This document shows, piece by piece, positions 18,029-27,858 of a stretch of 64,000 bases of DNA. Where the stretch lies: assembly GCF_022347545.1 (NCBI RefSeq), contig NZ_JAKREW010000011.1:1-64000 (forward strand), in the 5' to 3' direction. The stretch is from Terribium retamae. Its GTDB lineage: Bacteria > Pseudomonadota > Alphaproteobacteria > Rhizobiales > Rhizobiaceae. Every line of letters starts with the position of its first letter. Position 1 is the first letter of the stretch. The position numbers were made by a program, and so were the translations under genes. The notes under the pieces were generated by a model. That model was not told the origin of the DNA, made no database searches, and saw nothing but the letters and a program-made list of their open reading frames with translations.

Positions 18029-18133
18029 TTATTCCGGCAGCCTTCCCGCCTCTCCGACACGGGCGCGAATGACGGACTGGTAAGGAGTGATGCCGGCTTG
18101 CCTTCCAAACAGGCGGATAAAGCATTGTGACGA
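18029..18133 (-). pseudogene. Remnant of an AraC-family regulator (C-terminal end)
   Basis: In the 17.86-18.16 kb gap the minus strand encodes SSQCFIRLFGRQAGITPYQS followed by VIRARVGEAGRLPE and a stop. This is the last helix-turn-helix of an AraC/XylS regulator (consensus SHFxRxFKRxxGxTPxxYxxxxR). No start or first helix-turn-helix remains in frame, so it is a decayed fragment just downstream of the diguanylate cyclase gene. Confidence 0.6.
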
Positions 18134-18156
18134 GGGATGGGAGGTTGGCTTTCCGA

Positions 18157-19305
18157 TTAACCCACAAGGCGGATCTCGTCGCTTTTGACTCTGTTTCTGC
18201 CGTCCGTCTTTGCCCTGTAAAGGGCTTGATCTGCGCGCTCCAAAAGCATGCCAAAGCTTTCTCCGTGACCTGCGGAATACGCCACGCCGACGCTGACCGT
18301 GACTGCGATCTGCCCTTTGATCGAAGCAACCGTTTTTTCCTCGGTCTTCATTCGAATGCGCTCTGCAAATTCTACGGCCATCTCCCGGTCGACGTTGTGA
18401 AGGATGGCGCAAAACTCTTCCCCGCCCACCCGAGCTGCGATGTCTGAAATGCGCATTCTTGTAGAGAGTATCTCTGCAAAATGACGGAGGACGAGGTCCC
18501 CCGCGGCATGGCCATAGGTGTCGTTGACCGATTTGAAATGGTCCAGATCAAACAGGATGGCGGCGGTGCGAGGTCGAGCTGGTGACGAGTAGCGATCTAT
18601 CAGCGCCCGTCGATTGAGAAGGTTGGTCAGCGGGTCGGTCAACGCTTCCATCCGGTGAAAGCGAGAGATTCTCGCCTGATTGACGGTGAGTGACAGAGCG
18701 CCAATACCCGTTAGACCGATGATGACCACCACGGAGTTGATGCCTTCGGCCCAATTTGCGGGGAGTTCCGTCAGGATCCATTTGCGCTCAAGCGCAATCG
18801 CCAGGCTGCAAAGGGCGAACGAGATTGCGGTTATTGCGTAAAGGACGGCAGTCGCAACCATAGCAACCGGCGATTCCGCACGACCATCCCAGTACTGCCG
18901 TCCTGTCAGCACGAGCAGGAGCGCAATCCCAAGGTTGGCCGTTATTGTGCCTATGCCGGAGAATCCCAGCATAAAGGCGCAGGCCGTTGAGAGAACTCCC
19001 AATCCCGTGGCTGCCCATACCGCGACCCAATGCGTCATGCCCACACGAAATTGCATCGAGCCTGCGTAGATGAATCCGAAGCCTGTAAGGAGCGCAGTGA
19101 AAGACGCAGCCTGGAGCACGGGATCATAATGGCGGCCTATCGCACTGAGCAGCATGATGCCCACGACGATGAAACCCAGGCCAACAGACCAGTCGAGCAG
19201 AAAGCTATCGCGACGCGACCCGATCCATGCCCCAAACAGTGTCACACAAAGCGCACCGCTAGAGACGCCAATAGCAAGCAAAAAGGTAATCTGATCAAAA
19301 AACAT
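18157..19305 (-). CDS. Membrane-bound diguanylate cyclase (GGDEF domain)
   Basis: 382 residues. About seven hydrophobic helices fill residues 1-210, then a GGDEF domain begins with DPLTNLLNRRALID. Visible: LFDLDHFKSVNDTYGHAAGD, the active site GGEEF at ~294-298, and an RISD inhibitory-site motif five residues before it, so product inhibition is likely retained. Makes cyclic di-GMP from two GTP at the inner membrane. No EAL domain; a decayed EAL fragment exists 2.4 kb away. The sensory input of the membrane part is unknown. Confidence 0.88.
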   Translation of the reverse strand: MFFDQITFLLAIGVSSGALCVTLFGAWIGSRRDSFLLDWSVGLGFIVVGIMLLSAIGRHYDPVLQAASFTALLTGFGFIYAGSMQFRVGMTHWVAVWAATGLGVLSTACAFMLGFSGIGTITANLGIALLLVLTGRQYWDGRAESPVAMVATAVLYAITAISFALCSLAIALERKWILTELPANWAEGINSVVVIIGLTGIGALSLTVNQARISRFHRMEALTDPLTNLLNRRALIDRYSSPARPRTAAILFDLDHFKSVNDTYGHAAGDLVLRHFAEILSTRMRISDIAARVGGEEFCAILHNVDREMAVEFAERIRMKTEEKTVASIKGQIAVTVSVGVAYSAGHGESFGMLLERADQALYRAKTDGRNRVKSDEIRLVG

Positions 19306-19521
19306 GAGCTTTCAACGACTCCGACCAACCAGCTTATTTCCTACGCCCTGGAGGCTGGTTGAACCGCGTCTGATCAGGCTGACCAGAATGTCGGAGCCAG
19401 TATGAAGTTTCCCGTGATAAGGTCTTTCCAATTGACCGGAGGCGTGACCCTGGACAAGAAGATAGGTATGACATTTCTTACGTGATCGGGGTGTCTGATG
19501 CCTCATCCATTCGTCTCATTT

Positions 19522-20592
19522 TTATACGCTTGGCGTCTCATGCTGTTGGTTGCTCAGGCTCGACGCCCTTTTTCCGAATTCTAAGAAATGCGCTTGAAGT
19601 TCGGGAGCTAGCTGGCCAGAGGGCCTTTCCCGCCGCGCTTCGCTGGGCGTCAGTCCAAAACGCGTCCGGAAACCACGCAAGAAGTGGGTGGCATTCGAAA
19701 AACCAAGCGCAAAAGCGATGTCTGAGACAGATCGAGTGACAACATCGGTTCGCGTCAACTCGAGGAAGGCTGCGTCCAGCCGCCGGTCACGGATCACACT
19801 TGAGATGCCGCCATCCTCTGCAAACGCTCGATAGAGATGGGCACGGGAGACATTGAAGTGCCGAAGAATGAGGTTTGGACTGAGGTCGGGATTTTGGATG
19901 TTGTGGTCAATGAAGTCCAAAGCCCGTTGACGCAAAGCTATACTCAAAGGACGGAGTTCTCCGGCATCATCGGGTTGCTCCCCTCGCAGCGCTGCAGCGA
20001 GTATCGTTACCAGCGCGTCCTGCACTGCGGCAGCTTCACCGTCCGACAGCTGATCCCTGAGGTCGCCTACTCCCCCAAGATAGGTGGTGAGTAACTTCGT
20101 CATCGGCAGATGCGCCTGGAGAACCAGGCCATGCAAATTTGCATGGCCTGTTGCCTTTGCGAGGATTTGGCGCGGTATGAGGGTTGAGAACATTCCACCG
20201 GCGGTCACATCGCTTTGAAGGATCTGCGCCAGATCCAGGACGCAAATATCCCCAGGCCGAGCCTTGACGCTGGTGTCGGCGAAGTTACCGGACATATCTG
20301 CTGCAACAACCGCAATAAGATACTGGTCAAGGCCGCTCCAGGCGATGATGCGTCGATCGCGATTGTATCGCTGTGCGTTGAATGTGACGGAACCGATCTG
20401 GAGCCCCGCCACCTGCCGTGACTTTATCGTACCTTCCAGCGGGCTTTCGCTCCCAATCAGCGGCGTGGTTTCGTAGAAGGGTCGCGTCACCTCTCGCCAG
20501 AAGTCGCTCCTGAGACGATCCTCGACCAGATCGGTCGAAATCGAAACCTCATCAGTGGAGTTCACTTCACGACGATTGTTCTCAATCGACAT
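19522..20592 (-). CDS. AraC-family transcriptional regulator
   Basis: 356 residues. N-terminal AraC_binding_2-type sensor (~30-220, with VKARPGDICVLDLAQ) and C-terminal double helix-turn-helix (ILRHFNVSRAHLYRAFAEDG, VSDIAFALGFSNATHFLRGF, LTPSEARRE). This is the full-length version of the architecture truncated at 1.6 kb. Its targets are unknown; neighbours are the diguanylate cyclase and a degenerate region. Confidence 0.85.
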   Translation of the reverse strand: MSIENNRREVNSTDEVSISTDLVEDRLRSDFWREVTRPFYETTPLIGSESPLEGTIKSRQVAGLQIGSVTFNAQRYNRDRRIIAWSGLDQYLIAVVAADMSGNFADTSVKARPGDICVLDLAQILQSDVTAGGMFSTLIPRQILAKATGHANLHGLVLQAHLPMTKLLTTYLGGVGDLRDQLSDGEAAAVQDALVTILAAALRGEQPDDAGELRPLSIALRQRALDFIDHNIQNPDLSPNLILRHFNVSRAHLYRAFAEDGGISSVIRDRRLDAAFLELTRTDVVTRSVSDIAFALGFSNATHFLRGFRTRFGLTPSEARRERPSGQLAPELQAHFLEFGKRASSLSNQQHETPSV

Positions 20593-20989
20593 CTGTTGCC
20601 TTTATCGTTTCGAGCCGTCACGAAGAGCTTGGCCGCTTCACTACATTGATCCGACAACTACGTCACAGGATTCAGTACTAATTGCCGGTCCCGCAATAAT
20701 TCCCTACCGACTGAACTGTGTCGATGTTATTGCTCAGCTCGGTCATTTCGACACGTGCGAAGAACCCTTCCCGCTCTAAACTGGTCGGCTGACTTCTTCT
20801 TCCTGCGGGATTCCGATCCGGGGTTCATCCATAAGAATGATCGGTCCTTCTTCGATGCGAAAGACCACGGCTGATAACGATAATGTTGGGCCTGGGGAGA
20901 ATCTGGCTGCGCAGAAAAAGGAATGGTTCGGTGGTTGGTTAGCCAACCCAATATCCTTCGTATGATCTCCCATGGCTGGACGAACGTTC
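20593..20989. other. Intergenic/degenerate stretch without a convincing gene
   Basis: The 5' part should hold the promoter of the AraC regulator. On the minus strand a short open stretch ending at ~20777 (VVFRIEEGPIILMDEPRIG…) reads somewhat like the end of a protein, but I recognise no family and it merges upstream into a frameshifted autotransporter remnant. Confidence 0.3.
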
Positions 20990-21320
20990 CTCCAAAACAA
21001 GCAGTCGACGGCAGAGCCGAAGTGCCGCCACCCACCCTGTTCAACTCAGCTGTGCTGGCAACGCTCGAGCTGATGCTGGCGTTGCCAAGCGCCGTATCGT
21101 CAGCGTCGTGCCGCCAAGCGTCAGCGTGCCGCCGGTGGTGTTCCCTGACGTTGAAGTTGAGGCTGCCAGCGGTGATCGGCCCGCCAAGCGTCACTGCCCG
21201 GCTGGACAACGGCGTTATCCGGGGTAGCGTTGTTCCAGGTGACGGTCGGGCGATGACATTGTCGGTGGTGTTCAGGAGCGGAGGCGCCGCGGGGTTAACC
21301 GATGTGGGAAGGTGGAGCGC
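20990..21320 (-). pseudogene. Remnant of an autotransporter passenger (frameshifted beta-helix repeats)
   Basis: Reading all minus-strand frames gives pieces of a typical autotransporter-associated repeat in order: TVTWNNATPDNAVVQPGSD, then LGGPITAGSLNFNV, then in another frame GNTTGGTLTLGGTTLTI, then back to DDTALGNASISSSV. At least two frame changes and no start or barrel domain show it is decayed. It lies ~1.6 kb upstream of, and opposite to, the intact autotransporter. Confidence 0.65.
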
Positions 21321-21405
21321 TGAGAGACAACATGATTGTGGTTGCCGGTGACAAGCAAAGACCAGACGAATTCTTTTGGCCCTGCGCTCCCGTTCTCCGG
21401 CTCAC

Positions 21406-21633
21406 TCAGTCAGCGAGTATATATCCATCGACTTTCGTTTCCATTTCATTGAACGCGATCTGAGCCGCCAATACAGCAATGGCGGTTGCCGCGTGCCGAG
21501 GATCCCAACCTGCCGCCGTGGCCAGTTTCATCAGGCCATACACCGACGGCTCGAGCACGAACTGGCATTCGGTGAAGTAGGAAGGGTCGGTCACTTTCTT
21601 CGTCGGAGCGTTGATGCGGTTTCGATTCATCAT
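21406..21633 (-). CDS. Small hypothetical protein
   Basis: 75 residues with good GC-rich codon use (MMNRNRINAPTKK start; then VLEPSVYGLMKLATAAGWD, and a helical Ala-rich stretch HAATAIAVLAAQIAFNEME). No family recognised. The start is adjacent to a decayed EAL fragment, and the ribosome site is weak, so it might itself be a remnant. Confidence 0.4.
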   Translation of the reverse strand: MMNRNRINAPTKKVTDPSYFTECQFVLEPSVYGLMKLATAAGWDPRHAATAIAVLAAQIAFNEMETKVDGYILAD

Positions 21634-21662
21634 TCACTTTTCTGCTGCTCGGCTCGGGTCGC

Positions 21663-21889
21663 TCACTCGCGTGGGGGCGGCACAGAGATAAAATAGCCCT
21701 GAACGTGTGGGCCCCTGAAGCCCGTGCGACAGCGATCCGGGCGGCGGCTTCCACACCTTCGACGACCACCAGAGTGACAAAGCTCGACGCGTCGAAACAG
21801 GAAACAAATGCACTAGCTGCGTAACCCCTTCCATCCGAGCCGGTCAGTTGCGCGAGGCATTCGCCGTATGGAGTCTCTTCTGGAGACAA
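21663..21889 (-). pseudogene. Remnant of an EAL-domain phosphodiesterase (C-terminal end)
   Basis: The minus strand reads TLVVVEGVEAAARIAVARAS, matching the EAL motif VVAEGVET…QLA. After one frameshift it continues GPHVQGYFISVPPPRE and stops, matching the conserved HVQGYLFSRP end. The EVL/DDFGTGYS core upstream is missing. A single frameshift at about 21710 and loss of the front show decay of a cyclic di-GMP phosphodiesterase. Confidence 0.6.
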
Positions 21890-22885
21890 CGCGACCGAAC
21901 GTCCTGAGCCGCACCGCTGATGCTATCGTCAGCAATGGCATTGGCCGCAATCGCCACGTATTTTTGTCGAGAACATCAAGCTGCTCAAACATACCTTACT
22001 CCGCCAGCGCCAAGCAAAGCGCGCCCGCAAACCTCCCGATGGACAACCAGGAAAAGTAATGACCGCTGCTGGCGGGATACTGAGCGCGCCGCACCAGATA
22101 CCTTAAGAAAATCTTGCCGGGCACGACCTGCGCGCAACCCAGTTATTGTTTAAAAATATGACTTTGGGAGAATGCGAGCAATGTCACCGACTTTCACTAA
22201 CTGACACATGCAAAAGTTCGAATATAATCTATCAATATTTATTTGGACTCCTGGGAGCCGGAATGAGCCAGATTTATCTAGAAAGAACTGGTTTAAGTCG
22301 CCTAGTCGGTAAAGACGAACGCTTCTCCGAATCGTGTGAAAAGGGAGCAGCCATATCCTCCTTACTAGCCCCTCGACGTAGACGGTAATAACGCGCCCGC
22401 AGGGTGATGCTGTAGCTGCCGCGCCTGATGACAGCGCGCTCAATGCGTTGGCGACAAGGAATCGGGAAGAATATCCGGGTTCAAAAACTGACAATTAGTG
22501 CAAGAAAGTGAAAGATTCTGTCATTGAAGATAGTCATTTCAGTATATATCGTTTAAGCAAATCGTTAATTGGCGTGATGTGAAAGCCTGAGCAAGAATTC
22601 TTACGGAACTGGTGGGGCAGATGCCGGAAAAGTCACAGTTGAGACGCGGAAATCCTGACAAGCACTGTCGACTCATTGTTCCCAGTATCTGAGATTTCGA
22701 GAGATTGTGGATCCGGCAACGATGTCACGTTGATACGAGAACGATTGAAGACGGTACCGACAGACCTGCGAGGTGAATTCTTGGCGAAAATGCGAGGCTC
22801 GCGGATCACGTCATGACCTTTCACTCACATCGCTGATGTCGGAAATGATCGATTTAGTTTCCAAGCGCCTAGGGGGCACACCTAA
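21890..22885. other. AT-richer intergenic region upstream of the autotransporter
   Basis: Nearly 1 kb with lower GC (especially 22140-22880) and no ORF with convincing protein features. Short minus-strand stretches read faintly like coding fragments (e.g. NALSALSSGAAATASPC around 22420-22470). The composition suits a promoter region or foreign DNA; the autotransporter promoter should be at its right end. Confidence 0.35.
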
Positions 22886-25800
22886 ATGCATTCCGACCAT
22901 ATGGACAAGCCAATTTGCATTCGCAGTCTTGACACCTCCGCCGTTAACTCCCTGAAAAAGGCGCTGCTAAGCTCGGTCTACAACCATCGCTACATTCTGG
23001 CTGCCGCGGTGACCGCACTACTGCCCTCCACGCAGGCCTTGGCGCAATGCGCACCGGCACCGGATGCGCCTGTGAGCATCGCCTCGGGTAGTTGCACGGA
23101 TTCAGGTACGCCAGGCACTCCAACTCGATCGAGCAATGATGCCACGGACGTGGTCGGCGCCTCCGGCACCGGGGTATACACAGGAAACGTTGTTGGCTTG
23201 GAGGCAAGCGGCACTGGTGCCGGCGCCCACGCGAGCGGCGACGGAACGATCAATTTGAACGGCGCACCAGATGGTAGTGGGGGATACGACACCGCTTATG
23301 TCAATACGACTGGCGTAGGCAGTCACGGTCTCTATGCCGATGGCGGCGGCCAGATCAACGGAAAGGGTGTCCTCGTCAGCACATGGGGCGACGGCAGCCA
23401 CGGCATCTACGCAACCGGAGCTGGCAGTGATGTGAATGCTGACTTCAGCGGCGTGACGTTACCGCCGAATGTCGGGCAACAAATCGTCGTTACGGCCGGC
23501 AACGGTGCATATGGCGCCTATGCAGCCAATGGTGGCACAGTCGAAATTACCGGCCTCAATGCCCTGCAGTCCGGCATCTTAACCTATGGCACGGGCAGTT
23601 CTGCCTTCGTCGCCGAATCGGGGGGCCAGATCATCCTCACCGGTGTGAGTGGATTCATTAGCGGCGAGGATACGGCGGGTGCCTTCGTTTCGGGTGCCGG
23701 CAGTACTATCGTCACCAACGCCAGCTACATCAACACCTATGGCAATAACAGTGCCGGGATGTCGGTTGCCGACGGGGGAGCGGCCACCATCCATGGCGGC
23801 GCGGTCGTGACCGGTAATTATCATGGACAACTCATCAGCAATTCCGTGGCTCTTCTTGCCCAGGGCAGCGGTAGCCAGATCACGATTGACCGGGGGGGCA
23901 GCGTAACCACCTATGGCGCGGCCAGTGCGGGCGCAACGGCTCAGGGCGGGGCTTTTATCGATTTCAAGGGCTACGGCATTTTTACCTATGAGACCGCTTC
24001 CGCCGGCGCAGTCGCGGATGGGACCGATGATAACGGAGCGGCCAGCAGGGTCGCTATTGCTGATGCCATCGTCAGGACGACCGGCCCGTCCAGCGCCGGT
24101 GTCCGTGTCACGAGCGGCGGCACGATCAGTGTAGCCGGCGGTGAGATTACCACCGGGTACAAGCCAGGATTCAACACGTCCGGCGGCCACTACTCGTCGA
24201 CAGAGATTGGCAGGGAATCCAATGGTGCGGAGGTGATCGGGATCGGCAGTACGCTTACGATCACGGACAATAAACTCACAACCACCGGCGATGGTGCCAT
24301 CGGCGTCGCTGCCAATGCCGGTGGCTCCGCCACGGTTGCCGGTGGCACCATCAAAACCAATGGAGCCGAGACCGCGAACGCCAGTGCCGATGGCGTGCGG
24401 GCGACCGGCCCCGGCAGCACGGTCACGCTGATGAGCAGCGCGAAAGGCGGCACGGCGGTCACCACTTCGGGTGTCAACGCCATGGGCTTGCACGCGATGC
24501 AGGGCGGTGTCGTCGACGCCACGAATGCTACCGTCAACACCAGCGGCGCCGGCGCCTTCGGTGCGCTGTCGGAAGGGGCGAACAGCAATGTCAAACTGAC
24601 GGCCTCGTCCGTCACAACGCAGGCCGCTTCGGGCCTTTCCGTCAACGGTGGCGGCCAGATCAGCACGACCGGCACTGCCGTGACGGCCAACGGGACCGGC
24701 TCGTCGGGTATTCTCGGGACCGGAGATGGCACGGTGATGATGGCGGGCGGCTCCCTGAGCGCGACGGGGGATCTGATCACCGGAACGGCAGGCAATGTCG
24801 TTGCCAATCTGACCGGTGTCGCTCCCACAACAGGCAGCGGCATCGTGGTACATGCCGTTGGCGGCACCACCAGCGGCAATTTCACCAACATGGCGCTGAC
24901 CGGCAATGTGGTGGGAGAGGGAACCGCCAGGGCCAACGCGACACTGAACAGGAGTACATTGACCGGTGCTGCGTTGAACGCCGACAATATGGCTATCGAT
25001 GCCACGAGCACCTGGAACATGATAGCCAGTTCCACAGTCAACAACACCGCTGGCAGCACCACCGAGAATGCAGGGCTGATCGTCTTTGCACCGCCTGTGA
25101 ACGGCGCCTACAAGACACTGACGACCTCTAATTTCGTTGGAGGCGCCGGGGGCGCAGCCGGTACGGTTGTCTTGAATACTTACCTGGGCGGCGATGCCTC
25201 CCCGTCCGACCTGATCGTGATCGATGGTGGCACGGCAACTGGCCAAACCGGACTTGTCATTAACAACATCAATGGTGGCGGGGCTGCGACCACTGACGGC
25301 ATCAAGGTTGTCAACGCCATCAATGGCGGCACCACGACCACGAATGCGTTCTTCCTTGGTAATGGCGACTACGTGACGAACGATGGCCAGAACGCCAAGG
25401 TGGCAGGCGCCTATGCCTATACACTCCACCGTAGCCCTACCTCCAGTGGCACGGATGTCCATGGGGATAGCTATGCCGCCAATGACTGGTATCTACGCTC
25501 GATGTTGATCGATCCGATCGTGCCTACCGGTCCAGAAACGCCCCGTTATCAGCCAGGCGTGCCGGTTTATGAGAATTATCCGAACGCACTGCAGGTCCTT
25601 AATCGCTTGCCGACGCTTGCTCAGCGCACCGGCAATCGATACGGGGGTGAACGGGCGCCTGCCGAGACCGTGTTCTGTAAAGATCCAGCTCAGAACTTCA
25701 AATGCACGCCGACACAGGACCAGAACGCCTATTATCAGGACGGCGCTACGACAATCGTTGGCGGCATGGGCGTCTGGGGTCGCATCGAAGGGCTGCATGG

Positions 25801-26602
25801 TAGACAGCAGCCAGCTGTCACCACAAGCCAGTCGGACTATGACTACAATATGTGGAGGCTGCAGGCGGGCGTAGACGGCCAGCTTTATGAAAGCGACGCT
25901 GGCAAGCTCATCGGCGGCGTAACCGTTCACTACGGCCAGGTCTCCACCGATGTCGCGTCGCTCTTCGGCAATGGCAATATCGACACCACGGGCTATGGCT
26001 TCGGTGGCACACTGACCTGGTATGGCAATAACGGCTTCTATCTCGACGCGCAGGGTCAGGTTACCTGGTACGACAGCGATCTCTACTCCGATACGCTGCG
26101 TCAGGGACTTGCCGACGGCAACGATGGTTTTGGTTATGCCCTGAGCCTCGAGGCTGGCAAGCGCATCGCTCTCGACGAGAATTGGACCCTTACACCACAG
26201 GCACAGTTGACCTGGTCGTCGGTCGATTTCGACAGCTTCACCGATCCCTACGGGGCCCACGTCTCGCTCGACAAGGGTGAAAGCCTGAAGGGGCGTCTGG
26301 GTCTGGCCCTCGGGCACGAGCGCAGCTGGAAGGACGAGGAGGGTCAGACAAGGCGTGCGCAGGTCTATGGCATCGTCAATCTGACCAACGAGTTCCTTGA
26401 CGGAACAAGGGTCGATGTATCGGGCACGAAGTTCGACAGTCGCGCCGACCGGCTGACCGGTGGAATTGGTTTTGGTGGCACCTACAGCTGGGCCAACGAC
26501 ACATATGCCGTCTATGGCGAAGTGTCAGCCGACACCCGCCTGAAGAACTTCGCGGACAGCTACGAATTAGGCGGAACGCTCGGACTGCGCGTCAAGTTCT
26601 GA
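22886..26602 (+). CDS. Autotransporter (type Va secretion) with beta-helical passenger
   Basis: 1238 residues. The N-terminus has a long signal region (residues 1-~52, KKALLSSVYNHRYILAAAVT … TQALAQC), like the extended signals of large autotransporters. Residues ~55-900 are Gly/Ser/Thr/Asn-rich repeats (GSHGLYADGGGQINGKG, GDGSHGIYATGAGS) predicted to form a parallel beta-helix. A Cys-containing linker [13 protein letters not shown] (~930) precedes the autotransporter beta-barrel (~955-1238), ending in an aromatic-type C-terminus LGLRVKF. The barrel inserts in the outer membrane and exports the passenger, probably an adhesin. Start ATG 22886 follows AGGGGG; ATG 22901 is an alternative. A strong terminator follows. 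Confidence 0.9.
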   Translation: MHSDHMDKPICIRSLDTSAVNSLKKALLSSVYNHRYILAAAVTALLPSTQALAQCAPAPDAPVSIASGSCTDSGTPGTPTRSSNDATDVVGASGTGVYTGNVVGLEASGTGAGAHASGDGTINLNGAPDGSGGYDTAYVNTTGVGSHGLYADGGGQINGKGVLVSTWGDGSHGIYATGAGSDVNADFSGVTLPPNVGQQIVVTAGNGAYGAYAANGGTVEITGLNALQSGILTYGTGSSAFVAESGGQIILTGVSGFISGEDTAGAFVSGAGSTIVTNASYINTYGNNSAGMSVADGGAATIHGGAVVTGNYHGQLISNSVALLAQGSGSQITIDRGGSVTTYGAASAGATAQGGAFIDFKGYGIFTYETASAGAVADGTDDNGAASRVAIADAIVRTTGPSSAGVRVTSGGTISVAGGEITTGYKPGFNTSGGHYSSTEIGRESNGAEVIGIGSTLTITDNKLTTTGDGAIGVAANAGGSATVAGGTIKTNGAETANASADGVRATGPGSTVTLMSSAKGGTAVTTSGVNAMGLHAMQGGVVDATNATVNTSGAGAFGALSEGANSNVKLTASSVTTQAASGLSVNGGGQISTTGTAVTANGTGSSGILGTGDGTVMMAGGSLSATGDLITGTAGNVVANLTGVAPTTGSGIVVHAVGGTTSGNFTNMALTGNVVGEGTARANATLNRSTLTGAALNADNMAIDATSTWNMIASSTVNNTAGSTTENAGLIVFAPPVNGAYKTLTTSNFVGGAGGAAGTVVLNTYLGGDASPSDLIVIDGGTATGQTGLVINNINGGGAATTDGIKVVNAINGGTTTTNAFFLGNGDYVTNDGQNAKVAGAYAYTLHRSPTSSGTDVHGDSYAANDWYLRSMLIDPIVPTGPETPRYQPGVPVYENYPNALQVLNRLPTLAQRTGNRYGGERAPAETVFCKDPAQNFKCTPTQDQNAYYQDGATTIVGGMGVWGRIEGLHGRQQPAVTTSQSDYDYNMWRLQAGVDGQLYESDAGKLIGGVTVHYGQVSTDVASLFGNGNIDTTGYGFGGTLTWYGNNGFYLDAQGQVTWYDSDLYSDTLRQGLADGNDGFGYALSLEAGKRIALDENWTLTPQAQLTWSSVDFDSFTDPYGAHVSLDKGESLKGRLGLALGHERSWKDEEGQTRRAQVYGIVNLTNEFLDGTRVDVSGTKFDSRADRLTGGIGFGGTYSWANDTYAVYGEVSADTRLKNFADSYELGGTLGLRVKF

Positions 26603-26611
26603 TCGCACACG

Positions 26612-26654
26612 AAGAGACGCTCCCGGCATCGAACAGATGCCGGGAGCGTCTCTT
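26612..26654 (+). terminator. Strong rho-independent terminator of the autotransporter gene
   Basis: A perfect 19-bp stem (26612-26630 with 26636-26654; core GACGCTCCCGGCATC) around a 5-nt loop GAACA, with T residues at the end. It begins 9 bp after the autotransporter stop. Confidence 0.9.
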
Positions 26655-26673
26655 TATCAGGCCGTCAATTGTG

Positions 26674-27372
26674 ATGATAACAATTCCGCGAAAGCCAGAG
26701 TCCGATAGCCAGACAATTCTTGGATCTTTTCTCGTGACAACGATCCCGCTTGCGAAATCGCTTTCTTATCCTGCCATCTCACGGCGGAGTTTCATACTCG
26801 GGCTGCTGGCGGTGCAGGGTTGCAGCGCTGTAAGCGGACCTGTGTCTTCGTCGCCTGCGGAAGGTCCATATGCGTCCGAGCTGTTTCCAGTTCGTCCCGT
26901 CAATCGTAGCAAATTCGCAAAAGATCTGCAGCCGGTCACGATGGCTAAACAGGTGGATGCCGCGCCCGGATCGATCATTGTCGATCCTCACAATAAGCAT
27001 CTGTATTTTGTCGAATCCCAAGGCACAGTCAGGCGCTACGGTATAGCTGTTGGTAAAAGCGGGTATAGCTGGCACGGGACGGCAACGATCGAGCGAAAGG
27101 CCAAATGGCCGGCGTGGCATCCCACCGATGATATGCATGCCGAAACGCCGGGCCTGCCCAAACGGATAGCGCCGGGGCCAGCCAACCCGTTGGGAGCCCG
27201 CGCTTTATACCTGTTCAGCGATGGCCGTGACACGCTGTATCGCATTCATGGTACGAATGAACCGTGGACCATTGGCACGGAAGCCTCCTCGGGCTGCATT
27301 CGCATGCTCAACGAAGACATCATTGAGCTATACGAAAAGGTGAAGGTCGGCGCCACCGTCAAAGTTCTGTGA
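26674..27372 (+). CDS. L,D-transpeptidase (YkuD/ErfK family), lipoprotein-like signal
   Basis: About 232 residues. The signal carries both a twin-arginine (ISRRSFILGLLAVQGC) and a lipobox-like Cys. The YkuD domain follows, with YGIAVGKSGYSW and the catalytic motif HGTNEPWTIG … SSGCIRM (His193 and Cys209 counted from 26671). Such enzymes make 3-3 peptidoglycan cross-links or attach outer-membrane proteins to peptidoglycan. GTG 26671 and GTG 26734 are alternative starts. It begins just after the autotransporter terminator and converges with a second L,D-transpeptidase, ~50-60% similar by eye. Confidence 0.85.
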   Translation: MITIPRKPESDSQTILGSFLVTTIPLAKSLSYPAISRRSFILGLLAVQGCSAVSGPVSSSPAEGPYASELFPVRPVNRSKFAKDLQPVTMAKQVDAAPGSIIVDPHNKHLYFVESQGTVRRYGIAVGKSGYSWHGTATIERKAKWPAWHPTDDMHAETPGLPKRIAPGPANPLGARALYLFSDGRDTLYRIHGTNEPWTIGTEASSGCIRMLNEDIIELYEKVKVGATVKVL

Positions 27373-27581
27373 CGAGGAGCAACGCGTCGAAATCCCTGCC
27401 ATGCGGGCCCAGTCGGCCCTTAACGATCGCACCATTTCAATTCGGGCAACCGGTCATCAGCCTCATCATTACGGTGACACTCCTCTCCGAAAGCCTTTTC
27501 GCGACGATTCTCCTGGCGCTGTTTCTTATCTCTTGCGGCGTGCATCTCTCGCGCCGCGACTATAAGGGGTCGGTCCGGTAG
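27369..27581 (+). CDS. Possible small membrane protein (weak)
   Basis: A 70-codon frame starting at a GTG that overlaps the stop of the L,D-transpeptidase (GTGA). It contains one hydrophobic helix (VISLIITVTLLSESLFATIL …) and a basic tail. Translational coupling is possible, but codon use is unremarkable and I recognise no family. The rest of 27582-27858 holds nothing convincing. Confidence 0.25.
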   Translation: MTRSNASKSLPCGPSRPLTIAPFQFGQPVISLIITVTLLSESLFATILLALFLISCGVHLSRRDYKGSVR

Positions 27582-27858
27582 GGGTGAAATGATACTCCAA
27601 GGTGCGGTAGCCGCCGTCGAGCCGCTCACGAGCCCTGCGGCAACGCGTTTAACATATCGGACTGACGGATTGCTGGAGCTATCGAGTGTGAGTTTTGTGC
27701 GCTCCGCACAGGCCGAGGCTTGATCCCGGATCGCCTCGGGACTGGCGGTAGGCTCTTCCAAGGAAACGTCGTTCGAATCCGCCACGTCGGATTCGATTCT
27801 TCTTCATTTGGGACGGTGGCGAAGGTGGAGCCCTGCTCATAGCGGGTATGACGCATAC

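Noticed and set aside
23579..25462. A 627-codon minus-strand frame opposite the autotransporter
   Set aside because: Its length results from the GC-rich repeat codons of the autotransporter; the sequence has no signal, motif or plausible composition.
27769..27800. Sequence resembling a tRNA T-arm (TTCGAATCC)
   Set aside because: No acceptor, D or anticodon arm can be folded around it; a chance match.
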